Shown one piece after another: positions 18,073 through 27,129 of a stretch of DNA of 64,000 bases. The notes under the pieces are model-generated. The model did no database searches and was not told the DNA's origin. It saw only the letters and a program-made list of their open reading frames with translations. The DNA comes from Kibdelosporangium sp. MJ126-NF4 (GTDB taxonomy: Bacteria; Actinomycetota; Actinomycetes; Mycobacteriales; Pseudonocardiaceae): contig NZ_CDME01000015.1 in the NCBI RefSeq assembly GCF_000826545.1, positions 326,207 through 390,206 on the forward strand, written 5' to 3'. Every line of letters begins with the position of its first letter. Within the stretch, counting starts at the first letter, position 1. The translations under genes and the position numbers were made by a program.

Positions 18073-20568
18073 ATGACACTCACCGAACTCGTTCCCGCCA
18101 GCCCGGATCCGGACGCGCTCTTCGACGCGTTCTCCACCTGGGCCGCCGATCGCGGGCTGAGCCTCTACCCCGCGCAGGAAGAAGCCCTCATCGAGGTCGT
18201 CTCCGGGTCCAACGTGATCCTCGCGACCCCGACCGGCTCGGGAAAGAGCCTGGTCGCGGTGGGTGCGCATTTCACCGCGCTGGCCGGGCGGCGCCGCAGC
18301 TTCTACACCGCCCCGATCAAGGCGCTCGTCTCCGAGAAGTTCTTCGACCTCTGCGAGGTCTTCGGTGCCGAGAACGTCGGCATGATGACGGGCGACTCCA
18401 GCGTCAACGCGGGTGCCCCGATCATCTGCTGCACGGCCGAGATCCTTGCCAACATCGCGCTGCGGGACGGCGCCGCGGCCGACGTCGGCCAGGTCGTGAT
18501 GGACGAGTTCCACTTCTACTCCGAGCCGGAGCGCGGCTGGGCGTGGCAGGTTCCGCTCCTCGAACTGCCCGACGTCCAGTTCGTCCTGATGTCCGCGACA
18601 CTCGGTGACGTCACGCGGTTCGAGAAGGACCTCACGCGCCGGACCGGACGGCAGACCACTGTGGTCAGCTCCGCGCAGCGGCCGGTCCCGCTGTTCTACA
18701 ACTACGCCATCACGCCGATGCACGAGACCATCGAGGAGCTGCTGTACACCAACCAGTCCCCGGTCTACGTCGTGCACTTCACGCAGGCGTCCGCGATCGA
18801 GCGCGCCAACGCGCTGATGAGCGTCAACGTCTCCACCCGGCAGGAGAAGGACGAGATCGCCCGCCTGATCGGGCGCTTCCGGTTCTCCTCCGGGTTCGGC
18901 AAGACGCTGTCCCGCCTGGTCAGGCACGGAATCGGCGTACACCACGCCGGGATGCTGCCCAAGTACCGCCGCCTGGTCGAGCGGCTCGCCCAGGCCGGGC
19001 TGCTCAAGATCATCTGCGGCACGGACACCCTCGGTGTCGGCATCAACGTGCCCATCCGGACCGTGCTGTTCACCGGTCTGTCCAAATACGACGGCACCAG
19101 GACCAGGCATCTCAAGGCCCGTGAGTTCCACCAGATCGCCGGTCGGGCCGGGCGCGCCGGGTACGACACCGTCGGCAACGTCGTCGTGCAGGCGCCGGAT
19201 CACGACGTTGAGAACGAGCGCTTGCTCGCGAAGGCGGGGGACGACCCGAAGAAGCGCCGCAAGGTCGTGCGCAAGAAGGCGCCGGAGGGCTTCGTCTCCT
19301 GGAGCAAGCAGACGTTCGAGCGGCTGATCGCGGCCGAGCCCGAACCGCTGGTCTCCAGCTTCGCGGTCAGCCACGCCATGCTCCTGAACGTGATCGGCCG
19401 CCCCGGCGACGCGTTCCAGGCCATGCGGCACCTGCTTGAGGACAACCACGAGGACCGTCCGTCCCAGCGCAGGCTCATCCGGCGCTCGATCGCGATCTAC
19501 CGCGCCCTGCTGGCCGCTGGCGTCGTCGAGAAGCTCGACGAACCCGACGAGACCGGCCGCACGATCCGTCTCACGGTCGACCTGCAACTCGACTTCGCGC
19601 TGAACCAGCCGCTGTCGCCGCTGGCACTGGCCGCGATCGACCTGCTGGACAAGGAATCCCCGAGCTACCCGCTCGACGTGCTCTCGGTCATCGAGTCCAC
19701 TTTGGAAAGCCCACGGCAGATCCTGTCCGCGCAGCAGCACAAGGCGCGCGGCGAGGCCGTGAACAAGATGAAGGCCGAGGGCATCGAGTACGACGAGCGG
19801 ATGGCGTTGCTCGAGGAGATCAAGCACCCAGAGCCGCTCCTCGAACTGCTGAACGCCGCGTACGAGATGTACCGCAGCGGGCACCCCTGGGTGGCGGACT
19901 ACCACCTCGAACCCAAGGCCGTCGTGCGGGACATGTACGAGCGCGCGATGAACTTCGCCGACTACGTGAGCTTCTACCAGCTGGCCCGCTCCGAGGGCCT
20001 GGTGCTGCGCTACCTGGCGGACGCGTACAAGGCCGTCAAGCAGACCGTGCCGGACGAAGCCAAGACCGACGAGCTGCAGGACCTGGTCGAATGGCTCGGC
20101 GAGCTGGTGCGCCAGGTCGACTCCAGCCTGATCGACGAGTGGGAGAAGCTGGCCAACCCGGACGACGAGCAGGTCCAGCAGCAGGACGACACCCCGCCGG
20201 GCGTCACCCAGAACGACAGGGCCTTCCGCGTGCTGGTGCGCAACGCGTTCTTCCGCCGGATCGAGCTGGCCGCCCGCCGCGACTACTACGAGCTCAGCCT
20301 GCTCGACGAGGCCGACGGCTGGGACTACGAGTCCTGGCAGGAAGCCCTCGCCCCGTACTTCGAAGAGCACGACGAGCTTCCCGCCGGTCCCTCGGCCCGC
20401 GGCCCGCACCTGTTCGTGGTCGAGCAGAAGCCGGACAAGTGGCTGGTCCGCCAGATCGTCGACGACCCGGCAGGCGACCACGACTGGGCGATCAGCGGCG
20501 AGGTCGACCTCGCCGCGTCCGACGAGGCCGGTACCGCCGTCGTGCACATCACCGAGGTCGGCAACTAG
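18073..20568 (+). CDS. SF2 DEAD/DEAH-type helicase (Ski2-like, DUF3516)
   Basis: 831 aa superfamily-2 helicase. Motif I is ATPTGSGKS (51-59), motif II is MDEFHFYSEPERGWAWQ with the box DEFH (144-147), motif III is SAT near 174. The C-terminal RecA half has VHHAGMLPKYRRLVE, GTDTLGVGINVPIRTV and FHQIAGRAGRAGYD. The QIAGRAGR form and the overall plan resemble Ski2/Mtr4-type RNA helicases. The C-terminal 400 residues match what is called DUF3516 in actinobacteria. RNA or DNA remodelling is expected; the precise substrate is unknown. It is monocistronic in appearance. Confidence 0.9.
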   Translation: MTLTELVPASPDPDALFDAFSTWAADRGLSLYPAQEEALIEVVSGSNVILATPTGSGKSLVAVGAHFTALAGRRRSFYTAPIKALVSEKFFDLCEVFGAENVGMMTGDSSVNAGAPIICCTAEILANIALRDGAAADVGQVVMDEFHFYSEPERGWAWQVPLLELPDVQFVLMSATLGDVTRFEKDLTRRTGRQTTVVSSAQRPVPLFYNYAITPMHETIEELLYTNQSPVYVVHFTQASAIERANALMSVNVSTRQEKDEIARLIGRFRFSSGFGKTLSRLVRHGIGVHHAGMLPKYRRLVERLAQAGLLKIICGTDTLGVGINVPIRTVLFTGLSKYDGTRTRHLKAREFHQIAGRAGRAGYDTVGNVVVQAPDHDVENERLLAKAGDDPKKRRKVVRKKAPEGFVSWSKQTFERLIAAEPEPLVSSFAVSHAMLLNVIGRPGDAFQAMRHLLEDNHEDRPSQRRLIRRSIAIYRALLAAGVVEKLDEPDETGRTIRLTVDLQLDFALNQPLSPLALAAIDLLDKESPSYPLDVLSVIESTLESPRQILSAQQHKARGEAVNKMKAEGIEYDERMALLEEIKHPEPLLELLNAAYEMYRSGHPWVADYHLEPKAVVRDMYERAMNFADYVSFYQLARSEGLVLRYLADAYKAVKQTVPDEAKTDELQDLVEWLGELVRQVDSSLIDEWEKLANPDDEQVQQQDDTPPGVTQNDRAFRVLVRNAFFRRIELAARRDYYELSLLDEADGWDYESWQEALAPYFEEHDELPAGPSARGPHLFVVEQKPDKWLVRQIVDDPAGDHDWAISGEVDLAASDEAGTAVVHITEVGN

Positions 20569-20629
20569 GGGTTGATCTCAGGGTTGTGCCTGGATGGCAG
20601 GAGCATGTCGGCTCCCTAGGTTGATCGAC

Positions 20630-21799
20630 ATGAGTTCCTTGTTCTCGCGTGCCGTCTTGGGGGCGGCGCTGTCCGGGGCGTTGCTGGTCACGTCGGTGGC
20701 CCCGGCGAGTGCCGAGCCCGCGGTTCCGCCTCTTGATCGCCAGGCGTTACAGGCAGCGATCGACGACCTCGAACATCCTCCGGCGACCGCGGCGCAGGTG
20801 CGTGTCAGCGGCTCAGCCGGTCAGTGGTACGGCACGTCCGGCGTGTCCAACCGGGACAGTGGTGCGCCGGTACGTCCGGACCAGAAGTTCCGGGCAGGCA
20901 GCATCACCAAGGTGTTCGTCGCCACGGTGGTGCTGCAACTGGCCGGTGAACACCGAGTCGACCTGGACGCGCCGATCCAACGCTATCTGCCCGGGTTGCT
21001 GCCCAAGGGCTACGCGCCGATCACTGTGCTCCAACTGTTGAACCACACCAGCGGCCTCCCTGACGTGAGCGGCCCGGACGTGCCGGACATGAGCACGCCG
21101 GAAGCCGTCTTCGCGCACCGCTACGACCAGTGGACACCTGAGCGGATCGTGGCGCTGGTGACCCGCACGGAGAAGCTGAAGTTCGCGCCCGGCACCGCGC
21201 AGGAGTACAAGGGCATCAACTACGTGCTCGCCGCAATGCTGATCGAGAAGGTCACCGGTCACCGCTACGGCGACGAGGTCAGCGCACGGGTTCTGCGTCC
21301 GCTGGGCCTGTGCGACACCGTGTTCCCCGGTAACGATCCACGGATCCATGGTCGATACGTGCACGGCTACCAGCGGATGAGCAACGGCGATGTCAGCGAC
21401 ATCAGCGAGTTCAACCAGTCGATCGCCTGGGGTGAGGGCGAAGTGGTCTCCACCACGGGCGACCTGGACCGGTTCATGACCGCCTTGTTCTCCGGTCGGC
21501 TGCTGCGTCCGGCGTTGCTGGACAGGATGTTCGTCCTGCCGAAGGTCGAGATGTGGCACGCGCCCGGCAGCCCGAGCAACGGCCCCGCCCGCTTCGGTGC
21601 CGGGCTGCAAACGGAAACGGTCAACGGGATCACGGTGTGGGGCAAGACCGGCGAACGTTACGGCTACAACGCGGCGATGTTCTCCACCCGTGACCAGCAG
21701 CGTCGCTTGGTCTACGCGTTCACGCCGATGCGACGGGACAGGAGCCAGCAGGAGATGATCCTCCGGATCGTCAACGCGGCCACAAAACCGGCGTCCTGA
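20630..21799 (+). CDS. Secreted serine hydrolase, beta-lactamase/DD-peptidase family
   Basis: 389 aa from ATG 20630 (AGG 9 bases upstream). A signal peptide ends near APASA-EP. The SxxK nucleophile motif is S-I-T-K (residues 91-94), with LLNHTSGLPD following. The second motif, normally Y-x-N, reads Y-K-G near residue 193 (EYKGINYVLAAML). The third is WGKTGERYG. It belongs with the D-alanyl-D-alanine carboxypeptidase / class C-like group, acting outside the membrane on peptidoglycan or esters. The Asn-to-Gly change may shift the specificity. A long perfect stem-loop follows the stop. Confidence 0.9.
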   Translation: MSSLFSRAVLGAALSGALLVTSVAPASAEPAVPPLDRQALQAAIDDLEHPPATAAQVRVSGSAGQWYGTSGVSNRDSGAPVRPDQKFRAGSITKVFVATVVLQLAGEHRVDLDAPIQRYLPGLLPKGYAPITVLQLLNHTSGLPDVSGPDVPDMSTPEAVFAHRYDQWTPERIVALVTRTEKLKFAPGTAQEYKGINYVLAAMLIEKVTGHRYGDEVSARVLRPLGLCDTVFPGNDPRIHGRYVHGYQRMSNGDVSDISEFNQSIAWGEGEVVSTTGDLDRFMTALFSGRLLRPALLDRMFVLPKVEMWHAPGSPSNGPARFGAGLQTETVNGITVWGKTGERYGYNAAMFSTRDQQRRLVYAFTPMRRDRSQQEMILRIVNAATKPAS

Positions 21800-21808
21800 C
21801 CTGCTCAG

Positions 21809-21856
21809 CCTTGTGAGTGTTTAGGCGAGTTAGAACAGGCCTAAACACTCACAAGG
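21809..21856. terminator. Bidirectional terminator-like palindrome, family copy 1
   Basis: 18-base perfect arms (21809-21826 and 21839-21856) around a 12-base centre containing GTTAGAAC. It lies between the convergent serine hydrolase and M28 peptidase genes. The outer arm (TTGTGAGTGTTTAGGC) and the centre are shared with palindromes at 47191 and 54520, so it is one member of a dispersed family. Confidence 0.85.
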
Positions 21857-21860
21857 GTTT

Positions 21861-23252
21861 CTAGGACTGCGGGGTGGGGAACGCCACCGGGCTGCGGTGG
21901 CCTGCCTTGTCGTAGGCGCGGACGCCGAAGAAGACGTTGTCCTTGGACAGGTCGATCTTCGCCGAGGTGGTGTTGCCGACGTCGATGTAGCGCGTCCAGT
22001 CGGAGTCCGTCGTCTCACGCCAGACGATTTCGTACCCGGCGAGGTCTGGTTCGGTTCCGCGCTGCCACAGCAGGTCTGTGTCGTTGGTCAGGGCCGCTGT
22101 GTTGATCCGCACGGCTTTCGGTGTTCCCGGGGCGCTCGCCAGTGACCAGAGGGTGGCCGCGTTGACCTTCGCGACCCTGGCGATGAAGGAGAAGTCGCAG
22201 AACTCCGGCAGGTCACCGAACTGCACGCCGTTCTGCACGCGCACATCCTGGTGCTGGTGCGCGAAGTTCTCATTCGGCTCGGTGAACCTCGCCGCAGGGT
22301 AGGCCTGCTCGAGGAACGGGATGTGGTCGCCGCCGCGCAGGTACCTGTCCCTGCGGTAGATCACGCGCACGTTCATCCCGGTCGCGTCGTTGACCGCCAC
22401 GCTGCGGACGAACCGGGACAGCTGCCGTGAGCTCGAGTCGTTCTCGCCGCCCACCGAGCGGCGGGTGTTGGCTTCCGCAGCGGTTTCCGCTGTGGGCACG
22501 CCTTCCGCGAACAGGCGGATCGTTCTGGGGTCGCGGGTTCCGTCGTCGGCTGTGCTGCTGCCGACGATGTCGTTGGTGAACATGGCCTGGATGTCCGCGT
22601 TGGCTGCCTTGTACTGGGTCGCCATGTGTCGTGCGCCGTGCAGGCCTTGTTCCTCGCCTGCGACGGCCGCGAAGACAATCGTGGCTGCTGGCCTGCGCCT
22701 GGACATGACCCGTGCCAACTCCATCGCCACCGCCACGCCGGACGCGTCGTCGTTCGCGCCCGGTGCGTCCTTGCTGAAGTCGTTCGGGTCGGTGCAGCGG
22801 GAGTCGTAGTGGCCGGAGATCACGTAGATCCGGTCGGGGGAAGTGGATCCGCGCAGGGTCGCCATGACGTTGGTGATCCGGACCGGTTCCGGGACGCGTG
22901 GCGGCACGGGCTGCTGGATGTAGGACTGCAGTTCGACCTTCATGGCCGGTGTGGCCGACTTGCTCATCTCGGCGAGGATCCAGTCACGGGCCGCGCCGAT
23001 GCCCCGGACCGGGTTGTCCTGCGCCGACAAGGTGTGCCGGGTGCCGAACGAGGCGAGCTTGCGTACCGTCGCCTCGATCCGGCGTTCGTCGATCTGCCGC
23101 AGGATCGCCCGGAGTTCGGCGTCCGGCTGCTGCGGCCGGACCGGTCTGCCAGGGCCGCGGTCTCCCAGCTGCTCGGCACCTGCCGGGACGCCGGTCAACG
23201 CGGCTGTCGCTGTCACGATGGATGCGGACAGGAATGTTCTTCTCGTGCCCAT
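21861..23252 (-). CDS. Secreted M28-family zinc aminopeptidase
   Basis: 463 aa. The N-terminus (MGTRRTFLSASIVTATAALTG) is a Tat-like signal. The M28 metal ligands are visible: GHYDS (His 148, Asp 150), GANDDASG (Asp 168) and GEEQGLHGA (Glu 200/201), then FTNDIVG and a final His in FAHQHQDVR. The C-terminal 90 residues resemble a fibronectin-III-like domain (GYEIVWRETTDSDW). It should be an exported aminopeptidase. It is divergent from an ECF sigma gene with a 103-base spacer. Confidence 0.93.
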   Translation of the reverse strand: MGTRRTFLSASIVTATAALTGVPAGAEQLGDRGPGRPVRPQQPDAELRAILRQIDERRIEATVRKLASFGTRHTLSAQDNPVRGIGAARDWILAEMSKSATPAMKVELQSYIQQPVPPRVPEPVRITNVMATLRGSTSPDRIYVISGHYDSRCTDPNDFSKDAPGANDDASGVAVAMELARVMSRRRPAATIVFAAVAGEEQGLHGARHMATQYKAANADIQAMFTNDIVGSSTADDGTRDPRTIRLFAEGVPTAETAAEANTRRSVGGENDSSSRQLSRFVRSVAVNDATGMNVRVIYRRDRYLRGGDHIPFLEQAYPAARFTEPNENFAHQHQDVRVQNGVQFGDLPEFCDFSFIARVAKVNAATLWSLASAPGTPKAVRINTAALTNDTDLLWQRGTEPDLAGYEIVWRETTDSDWTRYIDVGNTTSAKIDLSKDNVFFGVRAYDKAGHRSPVAFPTPQS

Positions 23253-23355
23253 GAGGGCCGTCCTACGCGCACTCCAAGGTCAAGTCCAGCCCCGAAAAGC
23301 TAGTCTTCCGGCCGGGGCGTGAACGTCATCGACGTCATCTGCCAATAACAAGGGT

Positions 23356-23964
23356 GTGAGGACGACGACTGAACTGCGGGACGAGGGCGGGCCGCCCCGC
23401 GACAGCAACCGCCCGGACCTGAGCGGACCGGACGCCGCCGGGACCTTCGGCTGGCTGTTCGACCAGCACGCCGACGCGCTGCACCGGTACCTGGCCCGGC
23501 GCGTGGGCGGCGAAACAGCGGACGACCTGCTCAGCGAGACGTTCCTGATCGCGCTGAACCGTCGGCACTCCTACGACCCGACCAGGGCGGCGGTCCGGAC
23601 GTGGCTGTACGGCATCGCCACGAACCTGGTCCGTGAGCACGTGCGTGCGGAACTGCGTGCCCTGGTGCTGGCGGCACGAGCGGCCAGCGCCCGCCCGGCT
23701 CCACCGCCCGGTCACGACGGTGTGGTGGCGGACCGGGTGGACGCGCAGGTCACGGCACGGCGGCTGGCCACCGCGCTGGCCCAGCTGTCGCCGGGCGACC
23801 GCGATGTCCTGCTGCTGGTCTCGTTGGCAGGACTGGACCACACCGAGGTGGCGGACGCGCTGGACATCCCTGCTGGAACCGTGCGCTCTCGCCTGCACCG
23901 CGTCCGCAAACAACTGCGCGCCCACCATGCCCCGTTCGCGCGTGAGGAGGATGACCATGCCTGA
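23356..23964 (+). CDS. ECF-family RNA polymerase sigma factor
   Basis: 202 aa from GTG 23356. Region 2 (FDQHADALHRYLARRVGGETADDLLSETFLIAL) and region 4 (LSPGDRDVLLLVSLAGLDHTEVADALDIPAGTVRSRLHRVRKQL) are both clear. The first 30 residues are disordered and Pro/Asp-rich. Its last 8 bases overlap the start of the membrane protein gene, which most likely encodes its regulator. It is divergent from the M28 peptidase, which it might control. Confidence 0.93.
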   Translation: MRTTTELRDEGGPPRDSNRPDLSGPDAAGTFGWLFDQHADALHRYLARRVGGETADDLLSETFLIALNRRHSYDPTRAAVRTWLYGIATNLVREHVRAELRALVLAARAASARPAPPPGHDGVVADRVDAQVTARRLATALAQLSPGDRDVLLLVSLAGLDHTEVADALDIPAGTVRSRLHRVRKQLRAHHAPFAREEDDHA

Positions 23965-25129
23965 CAACGTCCACGAGATGTGGTCCGAGGGCGAACTCGA
24001 CGCAGCGATGGCCACGCTGTACCCGGAAGTGCAGGTCAGCACGGACGCCAAGGTCAAGGCACGTGCCGCACTGATGCTCGCCGCACGAGCAGGGGAACCA
24101 TCCACAGTGGAAGCGAGTGAGCAGACGGTGGTGATCCAACGGCGTCGCCGTAGGGGGCCACTCGCGGCCGTAGCGGCGGCCGTCGTGGTGATCGCTGTGG
24201 GAGCGGTTGTGGTGGTGACCATGGCGGCCACGCCCACCGAGACCGGCCCCACGCAGCAGAATCCGAACATGCCGAGACCACCTGCCACGTTGGGCAGTCA
24301 GCACGCCCCCATGCCCCCGATGCCAGCCCAGCCGCAGAACAGCCTGCCCAGCCTGGCCGCACGGGTGACCGAGACACCGCTGGGCACCGGCCAGTACCGA
24401 TATGTCTCCAGCCGGATCTGGCAGACGGTGACCGTCGACGGCACCAGCGGCAGGCAGTACGTATACCTGGCCGAGGAGCACTTGGAAAGGTGGATCCCGG
24501 CGGATCAGCAGCAGGAGTGGCTGCAGCGCAGCAAGTTGACAGGCAACCGCCGCTGGCTCAACGGCACCGAGGCGGAAGCCCTGGCAGACGGCGTCGTCAT
24601 CAGGCCGACGACGGGCCCGCGCAACGGTGAGAAACGGGCCCGCTGTGGCGAGTTCATGTACGGCAACGGCAAGCCTTGCACGCAACAACCGGTGGGAACT
24701 GTGGACACTTCCAGCGGTCCTGCCCGACCACCGAGCGATCCCCGCAAACTGTATCAATTCCTGGCCGGTACCACCGCCAAACGCTCCGACCCGCCAGCTG
24801 ACTTCTTCCGGAAAGCCGAGGAACTTCTCGACGCCCGCTTCCCGGCCACGATGCGGCGTACCGCGTTGGAGGCGTTGGGATATCACCCGTACCTGGTGGT
24901 GAAAGACGCCACTACCGGCGACAACCGGCGTGTGGTGTCGGTCAGCATCGAGTTCGGTGGCGGCAAGCTGCGGCAGGAACTGTTGCTGGACCCCGCAAAC
25001 GGTCAGGCGATCAGCAAACGAACGGTCGCTGCCACGGATGTCGCCGGTGTCAAAGCCGGAGACACCGTCTTCGAAGAGGTGGTGGACGAGGCGGTGGTCA
25101 ACGGGATCGGCGTCCAACCCACGCGCTGA
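23957..25129 (+). CDS. CU044_5270-type membrane protein, sigma-factor partner
   Basis: 390 aa from ATG 23957, with GGAGG 6 bases upstream and an 8-base overlap with the sigma gene. The N-terminal 60 residues are cytoplasmic (MWSEGELDAAMATLYPE), a single membrane segment covers about residues 70-92 (PLAAVAAAVVVIAVGAVVVV), and a large extracytoplasmic domain follows after a Pro-rich linker. The layout is that of the CU044_5270 family found beside ECF sigma genes, which may serve as anti-sigma or signal-sensing proteins. That role is inferred from position. Confidence 0.85.
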   Translation: MPDNVHEMWSEGELDAAMATLYPEVQVSTDAKVKARAALMLAARAGEPSTVEASEQTVVIQRRRRRGPLAAVAAAVVVIAVGAVVVVTMAATPTETGPTQQNPNMPRPPATLGSQHAPMPPMPAQPQNSLPSLAARVTETPLGTGQYRYVSSRIWQTVTVDGTSGRQYVYLAEEHLERWIPADQQQEWLQRSKLTGNRRWLNGTEAEALADGVVIRPTTGPRNGEKRARCGEFMYGNGKPCTQQPVGTVDTSSGPARPPSDPRKLYQFLAGTTAKRSDPPADFFRKAEELLDARFPATMRRTALEALGYHPYLVVKDATTGDNRRVVSVSIEFGGGKLRQELLLDPANGQAISKRTVAATDVAGVKAGDTVFEEVVDEAVVNGIGVQPTR

Positions 25130-25141
25130 AACACCAAACGC

Positions 25142-25591
25142 ATGGCAGTACGCATCAGGTCGAATCGATCTGTCGCAGAGGTGACCGGCGTGAGTCCGTC
25201 AACCGTCAGCGCGGTCCGAAAGCGTACGACTGGCAAGTCCGGTCAGTCGAACGTCAGAGTGGGCAGGGATGGGCGGGTCCGGCCGACGAGCGGAGCGGAA
25301 GGTCGGCTGCGGGCTGCCAGTGCGATCGGCGAACGGCCGAATGCTTCGCTCCGGGCCATCGCCCGACTGCTGGCCACGCTGCGCGGGGACCCATCGATGC
25401 AGTTCTCCAGAACCAGCCGGGCACTGCTGCACTGGCTGGGGGTGTGCGAGATCCGGGATGTCCACGAGCAGGTTCTCAGTGCCATTCCCGCGCACTGCAC
25501 GGCGACTGTCGCCGTCCTCGCCCGGAGTTGCGCCCGGTGGTGGGGCGCACTGGCTGACGAACTCGATCTGCGCGGCCACGCCAAGCAATAA
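25142..25591 (+). pseudogene. Truncated StrR/ParB-like regulator, C-terminal part only
   Basis: 149 aa. SVAEVTGVSPSTVSAVRKR is a ParB-type helix-turn-helix. It is followed by VGRDGRVRPTSGAEGRLRAASAIGERPNASLRAIARLLATL, which matches the C-terminal half of StrR-like antibiotic-cluster regulators. The ParB N-terminal domain those proteins need is missing: in frame, the stop of the preceding gene lies only 4 codons upstream, and there is no Shine-Dalgarno before ATG 25142. I read it as a remnant or a naturally short form. A SARP follows 115 bases downstream, as might be expected if a regulatory locus was rearranged here. Confidence 0.55.
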
Positions 25592-25705
25592 CCGACAGCC
25601 CGGTGTCGGCTGTTCGACCGCATTGCGGCTTTCCTTGAACTGGCCGGTCGAATGCGGTACGCAAGGTGAAAATGTGCCATGGGCAACTGGAGGGGAGCCA
25701 GGGCC

Positions 25706-26494
25706 GTGGAGTTTCGCCTACTCGGTGCCGTCGAAGCACGCACAGGCAACGATGTGATCGATCTCGGTTCGTTCCGCCAACAGTGTGTGCTGGTGGTGTT
25801 GCTGATCGACGCGAACCAGGTCGTATCCGTCGATCAGTTGATCCATCGCGTCTGGGACGACGCCCACGCACGTCGTGCGACGCTTTACAGTTACGTGTCT
25901 CGGCTGCGAAAAGCGCTGTCCTGCACGGAGGATATCGAGATCACACGCAAGTCCGGCGGCTACGTGCTCGCCGTCGATCCGATGACCGTTGATCTGCACC
26001 AGTTTCAGCATCTGACCGGACTCGCACGCGAAACCGCGGACATCGAACTGGCCGCCACCCGATACGAGCAGGCTTTACGCCTGTGGCGAGGGCAGACATT
26101 CGCAGGCATGGACACGGCGTGGCTCAACCAGTCGCGCACCAGGTTGGAAGCCGAACGACGCACCGCCCAGCTCCACCGCAATGAACTGATGCTGCGCTTG
26201 GGCAGGTACACACACGTGCTCGACGAACTCGCCACGAGTGCTGCCGAGAACCCGTTGGACGAACGCCTCGCGGGCCAACTCATGCTGGCCCTGTACCGGA
26301 CTGGTAGGCGCGCGGATGCGCTGCGAGCGCACCAGAGAATTCGCGTCGACCTGGCCGAGGAACTCGGGATCGCCCCAGGCCCGGAACTGCGAGACCTGTA
26401 CCAGCGCATGCTGACAGAAAGCCACCCTGTCCAGCTTTTGCAAGGTTTTGCAAGACCAGGCTGGAACGGTTTCATCCAACGGTTTGACTCCTAG
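25706..26494 (+). CDS. SARP/AfsR-type transcriptional activator
   Basis: 262 aa from GTG 25706, giving the usual SARP start V-E-F-R-L-L-G; GGGGAG lies upstream. Residues 1-90 form the OmpR-like winged helix (LGSFRQQCVLVVLLIDANQVVSVDQLIHRVW, RKSGGYVLAVDP). Residues 95-240 are the bacterial transcriptional activation domain, ending ELGIAPGPELRDLYQRML. The size is that of pathway-specific activators of antibiotic clusters. No biosynthetic cluster is in the window; the genes downstream are small secreted proteins, which may be its targets. Confidence 0.92.
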   Translation: MEFRLLGAVEARTGNDVIDLGSFRQQCVLVVLLIDANQVVSVDQLIHRVWDDAHARRATLYSYVSRLRKALSCTEDIEITRKSGGYVLAVDPMTVDLHQFQHLTGLARETADIELAATRYEQALRLWRGQTFAGMDTAWLNQSRTRLEAERRTAQLHRNELMLRLGRYTHVLDELATSAAENPLDERLAGQLMLALYRTGRRADALRAHQRIRVDLAEELGIAPGPELRDLYQRMLTESHPVQLLQGFARPGWNGFIQRFDS

Positions 26495-26536
26495 TGACCA
26501 TATGGACAACACATGAAATCTGTGAAAGGGAGGCCC

Positions 26537-27043
26537 ATGCGAGCCATCAAGATCTTCTTGACTGTCACCGCACTCACGTTCGCGATGGGAGCGGCACCGG
26601 GCACCGCGTCCGCCGACAAGTCCCCGTCGACCGACACCGCCATGCCCCAGGTGGCGACGACGTGTCATGAATCTGGGCTGACCTTCTACTGTAAAACTAT
26701 CCAAAGTGGACCAATTGCCTGTCCCGATGGATGGGTATGTCTCTACACCGACGCGAACTTCCGGGGGATGCAGGTCCGCTGGCCTGCTGGGAATCACCAC
26801 CCCAACTTCACGTCCATCACCTGTCAGTCCGGTGGATCCAGTGTCAACTGCCCTCACGGCAGCGGGCAGGATTTCAACGATGAGGCGTCATCCTGGGCAA
26901 ACTTCACCAATCGTCTCTACTGCATCAACTGGGACACGCGGCCGGGACTGAACAACGACATGCCGGTGGGGTCACAAGGCAACATCGGCGGCGGCTGGAA
27001 CGATGAGGCTTCGGCGCTGTCGAGTTCAGGATGCCTGCCATAG
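26537..27043 (+). CDS. Secreted peptidase-inhibitor I36-like protein (intact copy)
   Basis: 168 aa from ATG 26537, with AGGGAGG just upstream. A signal peptide ends near GTASA-DK. The mature protein has a beta/gamma-crystallin-like I36 pattern: CPDGWVCLYTDANFRGMQVRW, then DEASSWANFTNRLYCINWD and a terminal DEASALSSSGC. Six or more Cys residues suggest disulfides. Such proteins inhibit proteases or bind metal outside the cell; activity is not shown here. It is the only intact member of a small duplicated array that continues to about 28.1 kb, and it lies downstream of the SARP. Confidence 0.88.
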   Translation: MRAIKIFLTVTALTFAMGAAPGTASADKSPSTDTAMPQVATTCHESGLTFYCKTIQSGPIACPDGWVCLYTDANFRGMQVRWPAGNHHPNFTSITCQSGGSSVNCPHGSGQDFNDEASSWANFTNRLYCINWDTRPGLNNDMPVGSQGNIGGGWNDEASALSSSGCLP

Positions 27044-27068
27044 CACGAAATGATCGAACTCCCCGCCC

Positions 27069-27104
27069 GTGCTCCCCGGTTGGCCCGTACTGACCGGGGA
27101 GCAC
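27069..27104. terminator. Stem-loop terminator after I36 gene
   Basis: Perfect 11-base arms (GTGCTCCCCGG at 27069-27079, CCGGGGAGCAC at 27094-27104) with a 14-base loop. It sits 25 bases after the I36 stop. A diverged copy of the whole element is at 28073-28108. Confidence 0.75.
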
Positions 27105-27129
27105 CCATCAGCACACATGCTGACGGCAG

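Noticed and set aside
18040..20547. An 835-codon minus-strand open frame opposite the DUF3516 helicase
   Set aside because: The helicase motifs are all on the plus strand; the opposite frame has low-complexity Val/Leu/Asp/Arg composition.
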